Made by a program: the position numbers and the translations under genes. Shown here in pieces: positions 5,551 through 11,263 of a stretch of DNA of 11,263 nt (the first letter of the stretch is position 1; each line of letters starts with the position of its first letter). The DNA comes from Candidatus Omnitrophota bacterium (GTDB lineage: Bacteria > Omnitrophota > Koll11 > Duberdicusellales > 4484-171). The notes beneath the pieces are model-generated. The model was not told the DNA's origin and did not search any database. It saw nothing but the letters and a program-made list of their open reading frames with translations. The stretch is taken from NCBI GenBank assembly GCA_030692055.1, contig JAUYCY010000098.1, positions 1 to 11,263 on the forward strand, written 5' to 3'.

Positions 5551-7356
5551 ATGATTAAACTTTCAGATTATGTATTTGAGTTTATTTCTGAATTAAACGT
5601 AAAGCATGTTTTTCTATTGCCGGGTGGCGGATGTATGCATTTAGTGGATTCTTTGGGAAGGCGCTCTGACTTAGAATATATCTGTTGCCTCCATGAACAG
5701 GCCGCAGCCATAGCTGCCGAAGCCTACGGACAGTACACCAACAATATAGGAGTAGCCCTGGTAACTACAGGCCCGGGAAGCACCAATGCAATTACCGGGG
5801 TTGCCGGAGCCTGGATTGATTCAACCCCTGTTTTGATTATATCAGGACAGGTAAAACGTCCGGATATGATTGGCGAAACTGGGGTCAGGCAGATGGGTAA
5901 TCAGGAAGTAGATATCGTTTCTATGGTAAAGTCAATTACAAAATATGCGGTTATAATATTAGAGCCAGAAAGCATAAGGTATCATTTAGAAAAGGCAGTT
6001 TATCTGGCGAGAACCGGCCGCCCTGGCCCGGTTTGGATAGATATTCCTTTAGATGTTCAGGCCGCTATGGTAGATGAGACCAATCTTAGAAGATTCGAGC
6101 ATCTTGAGTTAGCTTCAAAGGAAGATAAAAAAGAACTCGAGAGCCTTGTGAATAAAAGTATCCAATTATTAAATGCTTCACAGAGACCAGTAATCCTGGC
6201 AGGAAATGGTATTAGATTATCCGGCGCATTAAAGGATTTTTTTGATTTGATTGAGCATCTAAAAATACCCGTATTGACAACCTGGAAAGCCATAGATTTT
6301 TTACCCGAGGACCACGAACTATTTTTTGGCAGGCCTGGCTCTATTGGCCAGCGGGGAGCAAATTTTGTCCAGCAGAATTCTGATTTTATCATGACTATAG
6401 GTGCCAGATTAGACTTGCCCCAGATTGGTTATAATTACCAAAATTTTGCCCGCGCAAGTAAAAAAGTTATAGTTGATATTGACGCTGCCGAAATAAAAAA
6501 ACTTAAGATGGATATAGATGTTTCTGTCTGTTTAGATGCCAAAGATTTTATCAAAGAGTTATTAACTAAATTAGACAAATTTATATTTAAAGACCGTTCC
6601 CAGTGGTTATCTCGCTGTAGAGAATGGAAAAACAAATACCCTGTGGTATTAGCGCAATACTGGGAGCAAAAAGAATATGTGAATACCTACGTATTAATCG
6701 ATGTTTTATCCGAAATACTATCAGAAGATGATGTGTTGGTTCCGGGAAGTTCCGGAGGCTGTAGTGAAATTGCTATGCAGGCCTTTAAAGTAAAAAAAGG
6801 CCAGCGCGTCTTTAATACGCCGGGTTTAGGGGCAATGGGATTCGGCCTTCCCGCAAGTATCGGGGCCTGTCTTGCCAGTGGCAGGAAACGCACAGTGAGC
6901 ATCATCGGTGACGGAGGATTGCAGCATAACATTCAGGAGTTGGAGACATTGGCTAGATTACAGTTACCTATAAAGCTCTTTATTTTAAATAATAATGGTT
7001 ATGCCTCAATTAAAAATATGCAAAAAAGTCATTTTAAGGGTCATTTAGTCGGCTGTGATCCTTCCAGTGGTTTAACTCTTCCTGATACCTGTAAAGTTGC
7101 TTCAGCGTATGGATTGCAGAATACCAGGATATTAAACCATATAGGGCTTAAGGAACGTATAAAGGAAGTCTTGGAATCAGAAGGCCCGTTTATTTGCGAG
7201 GTAATGGTTGACCCACAATTATTGACTGCTCCTCGGCTTTCCTCAGAGGTTAGGCCGGATGGTTCAATAATTTCTAAACCCTTGGAAGACTTATGGCCCT
7301 TTTTAGACAGAGAAGAATTCAAGGCAAGTATGCTTGTAAAACCTATAGAGGAATAA
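5551..7356 (+). CDS. Thiamine-diphosphate-dependent, acetolactate-synthase-like enzyme
   Basis: This 601-residue ThDP enzyme has the three-domain order of acetolactate synthase. The N-terminal PYR domain carries the catalytic Glu49 in CLHEQAAAIAAEAYG. The central domain (about 200-345) includes GRPGSIGQRGANF, and the C-terminal PP domain has the ThDP/Mg motif GDGG (453-456) closing with NNN (480-482). Known sugar-pathway relatives such as YerE attach a two-carbon unit from pyruvate to a 4-keto-6-deoxy CDP-sugar. Its position after rfbF-rfbG makes that role more likely than branched-chain amino acid synthesis, and no ilvN-like small subunit or ilvC is nearby. It starts 1 nt after the preceding stop and has little visible Shine-Dalgarno sequence, so coupling is probable. 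Another reading is a decarboxylase or carboligase acting on the keto acid made by the NeuB-like neighbour. Confidence 0.85.
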   Translation: MIKLSDYVFEFISELNVKHVFLLPGGGCMHLVDSLGRRSDLEYICCLHEQAAAIAAEAYGQYTNNIGVALVTTGPGSTNAITGVAGAWIDSTPVLIISGQVKRPDMIGETGVRQMGNQEVDIVSMVKSITKYAVIILEPESIRYHLEKAVYLARTGRPGPVWIDIPLDVQAAMVDETNLRRFEHLELASKEDKKELESLVNKSIQLLNASQRPVILAGNGIRLSGALKDFFDLIEHLKIPVLTTWKAIDFLPEDHELFFGRPGSIGQRGANFVQQNSDFIMTIGARLDLPQIGYNYQNFARASKKVIVDIDAAEIKKLKMDIDVSVCLDAKDFIKELLTKLDKFIFKDRSQWLSRCREWKNKYPVVLAQYWEQKEYVNTYVLIDVLSEILSEDDVLVPGSSGGCSEIAMQAFKVKKGQRVFNTPGLGAMGFGLPASIGACLASGRKRTVSIIGDGGLQHNIQELETLARLQLPIKLFILNNNGYASIKNMQKSHFKGHLVGCDPSSGLTLPDTCKVASAYGLQNTRILNHIGLKERIKEVLESEGPFICEVMVDPQLLTAPRLSSEVRPDGSIISKPLEDLWPFLDREEFKASMLVKPIEE

Positions 7357-7360
7357 AATA

Positions 7361-8233
7361 ATGAAGATATTAATTACCGCAGGAGCCGGGTTTATTGCTA
7401 AGAATTTATTTGAACAATTGAATAGCGAATATGCTCTGGTATCTTGCAATAGCAAGGAACTTAACCTTTTGGAAACTCTGAAAGTTTTTGATTATCTAAA
7501 GAGCAATCGGTTTGATGCCATAGTACATACGGCTACATACGACGCTGCGCCAAAACATTCCACAAAAGACCCGTCAAAAGTTCTGGAATATAACTTGAAA
7601 ATGTTTTTTAACCTTGCCAGGTGTAAAGATTATTTTGGCAAGATGATTTATTTTGGTTCGGGCGCAGAGTTTGGCCGTGAAAATTGGATACCTAAAATGA
7701 AAGAAGATTATTTTGATCAACATATTCCGCAAGATGATTATGGTTTTTCAAAATATATCATGACTAAATATACGCTATCAAGCAGTAATATCTATAATCT
7801 TAGGCTTTTTGCAGTATTTGGTAAATATGAAGATTGGCGGGTGCGTTTTATTTCCAATGCTTGCTGTAATGCCCTCTCAGGCCTGCCCATTACTATTAAT
7901 CAAAATAAATTTTTTGATTTTCTCTATATCGATGATTTAATAAAAATTGTCAAATGGTTTATTGATAATAACCCTAAGAAGAATGTATATAATGTTTGTA
8001 CAGGTAGAACAATTGATTTTAAAACCTTAGCCGAAAAAATTATTAAAATATCAGGTAAAAAATTAGATACCATAATTAAAACAGAAGGCCTTAGTAGAGA
8101 ATATAGTGGAGACAATTCATTAATTATGAATGAATTAAAAGATTTTAAGTTTAGTTTAATTGATTCATCAATTAAAGTTTTATATGATTGGTATGACTCA
8201 AATAAACAGATTATTGAAAAAGATAAATTATGA
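7361..8233 (+). CDS. NAD(P)-dependent sugar epimerase/reductase (extended SDR)
   Basis: This 290-residue extended short-chain dehydrogenase has an N-terminal Rossmann motif TAGAGFIA (6-13), where Ala replaces the first and last glycines of the usual TGxxGxxG. Ser100 in YFGSGAEFG and the YGFSK pair (Tyr127, Lys131) complete the catalytic set. The closest resemblance is to GDP-fucose-synthase-like or sugar 4-ketoreductase proteins (FLYIDDLIKIVKWFID, VYNVCTGR). In yersiniose-type pathways a reductase acts after the ThDP enzyme on the newly added keto group or on C4; position and fold support a comparable reductive step here, which is inference. AGAGGA at 7347-7352 lies 8 nt before the ATG. The stop overlaps the next start (ATGA, 8230-8233). 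Epimerase and reductase roles cannot be told apart from the sequence. Confidence 0.82.
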   Translation: MKILITAGAGFIAKNLFEQLNSEYALVSCNSKELNLLETLKVFDYLKSNRFDAIVHTATYDAAPKHSTKDPSKVLEYNLKMFFNLARCKDYFGKMIYFGSGAEFGRENWIPKMKEDYFDQHIPQDDYGFSKYIMTKYTLSSSNIYNLRLFAVFGKYEDWRVRFISNACCNALSGLPITINQNKFFDFLYIDDLIKIVKWFIDNNPKKNVYNVCTGRTIDFKTLAEKIIKISGKKLDTIIKTEGLSREYSGDNSLIMNELKDFKFSLIDSSIKVLYDWYDSNKQIIEKDKL

Positions 8234-9360
8234 ATAAATGTAGAGTATGCGGTAATGAATTTTTCCAAGAACCATTGCTACGCTATGAGAATATGCCTTG
8301 TGGAGCTCAATTTTTACCAGACAAAGACGGGCTTAAAAGCGATAAAGGAGTTACTCTGGAGGTCCATCAATGTTCAGGTTGTGGATTGGTGCAGTTAAGC
8401 AATGACCTAGTCCCTTATTATAAGGAGGTTATACGCGCCGTTAGTTTTTCAGAGGAAATGAAAGATTTTCGAAAGAAGCAATTCGCTAACTTCGTACAAA
8501 AATTTTCCCTCAAAGGAAAGAAAATTATTGAGATTGGCTGTGGCCGCGGAGAGTTCCTGTCCATTATGCAGCAATTTGGTATAGAGGCTTATGGATTGGA
8601 GCATTCAGAAGTGTCGGTTGAGCAGTGTGTCAAAAATGGCCTAAAGGTGTCAAAAGGATTTATCCAAAGCAGTACTGATAGGTTGAACTACGGCCCGTTT
8701 GATGCCTTTTTTATATTGAATTTTCTTGAGCATCTGCCTGACCCAAATTCAACCCTTAGGGCAATATTTAACAATTTGACAGATGACGCTATAGGGCTTG
8801 TGGAGGTGCCAAATTTTGATCTGATTTTGCGCAACAAACTTTTCTCTGAATTTATATGCGACCATCTATTTTATTTTACCAAGGAAACTTTAAATGCAAC
8901 ATTAAGGCTGAATGGCTTTGAAATTATTGACTCTAATGAAGTTTGGCACGATTACATAATTTCTGCTATTGTAAAGAAAAGGAAAAAGTTAGACTTGTCG
9001 CCTTTTTATGAACATCAGGCAAAACTTAAAGAGAAAATAGAAGAATATATTAGTCGTTTTAAGGATAAAAAGGTAGCCATATGGGGTGCCGGGCATCAGG
9101 CGCTTGCCATTATTTCTTTAATAAATTTAGCCGACAAAGTTAAGTATGTCGTTGACTCTGCAACATTTAAACAGGCTAAATTTACACCAGCTACGCATAT
9201 CCCAATAGTTTCTCCTGACGCGCTTAACTTGGATCCAGTAGATGCTGTTATTGTTATGGCGGCCAGTTACTCTGATGAAGTAGCAAGGATTATACGGCAG
9301 CAGTTTGATAGCAATATAAATATTGCTATATTGAGAGATTTTGGATTGGAAGTTGTTTAA
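8230..9360 (+). CDS. SAM-dependent sugar C-methyltransferase (NovU/TylC3 type)
   Basis: This 376-residue, three-part methyltransferase has an N-terminal zinc-binding module with CRVC (Cys4, Cys7) and CSGC (Cys48, Cys51). The SAM fold has motif I EIGCGRGEF at 101-109. The C-terminal Rossmann-like substrate domain opens with VAIWGAGHQA (282-291). This order is typical of enzymes that place a methyl on carbon of 4-keto nucleotide sugars, usually C3 or C5. The catalytic region reads CDHLFYFT (210-217), where relatives commonly have EHL; the His (212) and Tyr (215) are kept. Together with the ThDP enzyme it points to a sugar carrying one or more carbon branches. It starts on the 4-base overlap with the preceding gene and no Shine-Dalgarno sequence is obvious. 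The exact carbon methylated is unknown. Confidence 0.88.
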   Translation: MNKCRVCGNEFFQEPLLRYENMPCGAQFLPDKDGLKSDKGVTLEVHQCSGCGLVQLSNDLVPYYKEVIRAVSFSEEMKDFRKKQFANFVQKFSLKGKKIIEIGCGRGEFLSIMQQFGIEAYGLEHSEVSVEQCVKNGLKVSKGFIQSSTDRLNYGPFDAFFILNFLEHLPDPNSTLRAIFNNLTDDAIGLVEVPNFDLILRNKLFSEFICDHLFYFTKETLNATLRLNGFEIIDSNEVWHDYIISAIVKKRKKLDLSPFYEHQAKLKEKIEEYISRFKDKKVAIWGAGHQALAIISLINLADKVKYVVDSATFKQAKFTPATHIPIVSPDALNLDPVDAVIVMAASYSDEVARIIRQQFDSNINIAILRDFGLEVV

Positions 9361-9386
9361 TATGACCAAGACATGGAAAGTTGATA

Positions 9387-11030
9387 ATGGATAAGATTTT
9401 ATTTATAGTTCCGCCGCATATTAATTTTAATCAGTTTATCAGTCCTTCGTATAACGAAAGAATAGTACACAAGAAATACGGCCACTTTGGAAGTGTGCTT
9501 ACTGACATGCCTTTAGGTGTGCTATCTTTGAGCGCATATGTGAGAAAGCATACTACGGTAGAAACCAGGCTTGTAGATTTTAATATTGTTTTAAATAAAT
9601 TGGAAGGCTTTGAATTTCGTTCTTTTGCAGATTTTTTCCGTGATTTTCTTTCAAACCCAAGTTGGTTAAATTATGCCCCAAGCATAATAGGCATATCCGC
9701 ATTATTTACTACTTCATATCAGAATGTGTTGGATATTGCGCAGTGCTGCCGCGATATATTCCCCACTGCTATTATAGTTGCAGGTGGCGGTGTGCCAACA
9801 AATATGTATAAGGAAATATTTAGAGACAGTGCATGCTTTGATGCTCTTTGCTACGGTGAGGGCGAAAAGCCTCTTTTAGGTCTTTTGAAAGCTGATGATA
9901 AATTACGCTACCTTGAAGCAAATTCTTCGTGGATTACTCGGAGGAAAGTTGATAGCGGGCAGTCATTCCGATATGATTTTGTTGAAAACCTTGATGAAAT
10001 ACCTTTTTATGATTATGACATATGCGAAACAGATGAATATGGATCAAATCCGGCCTTAACGGCTTATGCTTCTATTGAAGAGAAAAAACAAAATTTCCAT
10101 GTGATGACATCCAGAGGTTGTCCGCTTCATTGTTGTTTTTGCTCATCACACACGGTACATGGAAGAAGGATGCGTTATCATAGTATCAACCGAGTCAAAG
10201 AGGATTTTAAACACCTTAGAGACCAATGCGGGGCAAAAACACTTGTTTTTCAGGATGATCACTTCATGTCGAACAAACAAAGAGTCCTTGAAATCATTGA
10301 TATTGTAAAAGAATTGCAAATAACTGCCGTTTTCCAAAATGGATTGGCTTTGTATGCCCTTGACAGGAAAATGCTCGAAGCTTTAAAAAGCGCAGGGGTT
10401 AACCAGCTTCTATTGCCTGTTGAGTCGGGAAGCAATAGAGTATTAAAGGAAATAATGCACAAGCATCTTGACCTTTCTATAGTTAAACGTGTGGTTGAGG
10501 ATTGCCGCGAATTGGGAATTTATGTGAATGTCAACATATTAATAGGTCTTCCCGGTGAAACAAAGCAGGATATCGAGCATACAAGATCATTTTTAAAAAC
10601 CATTAACGCAAATTGGTTCTCGATATTTTGTGCCAATCCCCTTGTAGGAAGTGAGATGTTTGAGATATGTCTCAAAAAAAATTATCTAAAAGGTAGCTAT
10701 ATTGGTTCTGATTATAAAAAAGCGATTGTCGAGACTGAGGAATTTAGCGTTGAATATATACAGGAAATGGCATATGTCTTAAATCTAGAGCTTAATTTTG
10801 TAGAAAACAGCGACTTCCGTTTGGGTGATTACAAAATGGCGTTAAAAGGATTTGAGAATGCAATAAGAGCAAAAAATGACCATGTTATCGCATATTACTA
10901 TGCCGCAAAATGCTACGAAAAACTCGGTAATTTGAAAAAAGCACAACAATATATGAATACTGCAAAGATGATTGCAAAAGAAAAGCCTTTTTGGCGCAGA
11001 TATGTAGATATGTTTAATATTCCCCAGTAA
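9387..11030 (+). CDS. B12-binding-type radical SAM protein with TPR-like C-terminus
   Basis: The chosen start is ATG 9387, with GGAAAG (9375-9380) 6 nt upstream; a TTG at 9381 would add two residues. This gives 547 residues. Residues 1-170 resemble the cobalamin-binding fold seen before many radical SAM domains (ISALFTTSY, IIVAGGGVPT, CYGEGEKPL), though no DxHxxG motif is visible. The radical SAM core carries CPLHCCFC, giving Cys245, Cys249 and Cys252 in CxxxCxxC, followed by LPVESGS and NVNILIGLPGET. Residues about 470-547 form one to two TPR-like repeats (GDYKMALKGFENAIR, AAKCYEKLGNLKKAQQY). Family members methylate or rearrange unactivated carbons, but this protein's substrate is unknown. 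A role in modifying the sugar or glycan is inferred from the operon. A 26-nt gap separates it from the methyltransferase gene. Confidence 0.82.
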   Translation: MDKILFIVPPHINFNQFISPSYNERIVHKKYGHFGSVLTDMPLGVLSLSAYVRKHTTVETRLVDFNIVLNKLEGFEFRSFADFFRDFLSNPSWLNYAPSIIGISALFTTSYQNVLDIAQCCRDIFPTAIIVAGGGVPTNMYKEIFRDSACFDALCYGEGEKPLLGLLKADDKLRYLEANSSWITRRKVDSGQSFRYDFVENLDEIPFYDYDICETDEYGSNPALTAYASIEEKKQNFHVMTSRGCPLHCCFCSSHTVHGRRMRYHSINRVKEDFKHLRDQCGAKTLVFQDDHFMSNKQRVLEIIDIVKELQITAVFQNGLALYALDRKMLEALKSAGVNQLLLPVESGSNRVLKEIMHKHLDLSIVKRVVEDCRELGIYVNVNILIGLPGETKQDIEHTRSFLKTINANWFSIFCANPLVGSEMFEICLKKNYLKGSYIGSDYKKAIVETEEFSVEYIQEMAYVLNLELNFVENSDFRLGDYKMALKGFENAIRAKNDHVIAYYYAAKCYEKLGNLKKAQQYMNTAKMIAKEKPFWRRYVDMFNIPQ

Positions 11031-11044
11031 AACAAAATTAGCTT

Positions 11045-11263
11045 ATGGAAATAAAACAGAAAATTGATTTATTAGAATCTTTAATTAAAAATCCATCAGA
11101 AAGGCTACCAGAGGATATATTCCTTTTTGTAAGCAGAATTACTCCGATTATTAATGTAGATTTGCTGATAAAAAATAAACAAAATCATACGCTTCTAACC
11201 TGGAGAGATGACGGGTTTTATCCTCCGGGCTGGCATATTCCCGGCGGTATCGTAAGGTATAAG
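11045..11263 (+). CDS. Nudix hydrolase, GDP-mannose mannosyl hydrolase-like (5' part only)
   Basis: ATG 11045 opens a frame that runs unbroken to the window edge (73 codons, 3' end missing). The residues LPEDIFLFVSRITPIINVDL, then LLTWRDDGF and GWHIPGG, match the N-terminal half of GDP-mannose mannosyl hydrolase-like Nudix proteins, which occur in many polysaccharide clusters and cleave nucleotide sugars. The Nudix box itself lies mostly beyond the window, so catalysis cannot be checked. The gene follows the radical SAM stop after 14 nt in the same direction and is probably part of the operon. No clear ribosome binding site is seen. Confidence 0.75.
   Translation, partial: MEIKQKIDLLESLIKNPSERLPEDIFLFVSRITPIINVDLLIKNKQNHTLLTWRDDGFYPPGWHIPGGIVRYK

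Noticed and set aside
5551..7356. Housekeeping acetolactate synthase (ilvB)
   Set aside because: No small subunit or other branched-chain amino acid gene is adjacent, and the gene is embedded one base after a NeuB-like gene in a CDP-sugar operon; a sugar-modifying role is preferred though not proven.
9381..9386. TTG start for the radical SAM gene
   Set aside because: The TTG directly abuts GGAAAG with no spacing, whereas ATG 9387 is 6 nt away, a normal distance, and removes only two residues.
9362..9394. 10-codon frame (MTKTWKVDNG) between the methyltransferase and radical SAM genes
   Set aside because: It is very short, has no ribosome binding site before it, and overlaps the real start at 9387; likely chance.
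1..11263. CRISPR array, tRNA/rRNA genes, insertion sequence or phage attachment site
   Set aside because: No regularly spaced repeats, no cloverleaf or rRNA-like stretch and no transposase or integrase motif were seen; the only sizeable duplication is the MarR fragment.

Overview
The window reads as a bacterial chromosomal fragment from the start of a surface-polysaccharide (exopolysaccharide or O-antigen type) sugar biosynthesis operon. Everything recognisable lies on the + strand. The organism cannot be fixed from the sequence. The EPS-associated MarR-type regulator placed directly before sugar nucleotide genes, the AT-rich tightly overlapping genes, and the papain-like protease and MNT/HEPN module beside them recall uncultivated lineages such as Candidatus Omnitrophota. 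That assignment is an inference with low to moderate confidence.

Region 1 (1-1001): the last 36 codons of an upstream gene (1-111) are followed by a leader of about 80 nt with mutually exclusive hairpins that could hide or expose a Shine-Dalgarno sequence. After it comes a complete papain-family (C1A-like) cysteine peptidase with Gln, Cys, His and Asn all present and no signal peptide. This gene looks more G+C rich than the genes after 2250.

Region 2 (1002-2255): this is the operon head. A 12-bp direct repeat with a 20-bp period abuts a good sigma-70-type promoter (TTGACT, 17-bp spacer, TAGGAT). Its -10 and start region are overlapped by a perfect 9+9 bp palindrome, a likely operator. The first reading frame is a broken copy of the 5' end of the EPS-type MarR gene. 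It is followed by an MNT nucleotidyltransferase/HEPN (HI0073-HI0074 or MntA-HepT type) pair and then the intact MarR gene. The toxin-antitoxin pair therefore sits between a remnant and a full copy of the regulator.

Region 3 (2252-11263): this is an almost gapless run of sugar genes. It contains glucose-1-phosphate cytidylyltransferase (rfbF), CDP-glucose 4,6-dehydratase (rfbG), a NeuB-like/SAF/cupin fusion, an acetolactate-synthase-like ThDP enzyme, an extended-SDR sugar reductase or epimerase, a NovU/TylC3-type C-methyltransferase, a B12-binding radical SAM protein with a TPR-like tail, and the start of a Nudix hydrolase cut by the window edge. RfbF and RfbG would supply CDP-4-keto-6-deoxyglucose. 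The ThDP enzyme, C-methyltransferase and reductase are the classes used to build branched-chain sugars such as yersiniose. No rfbH-type C3 dehydrase, glycosyltransferase or CMP-nonulosonate synthetase is present here. The final sugar is not determined and may be an unusual branched one.
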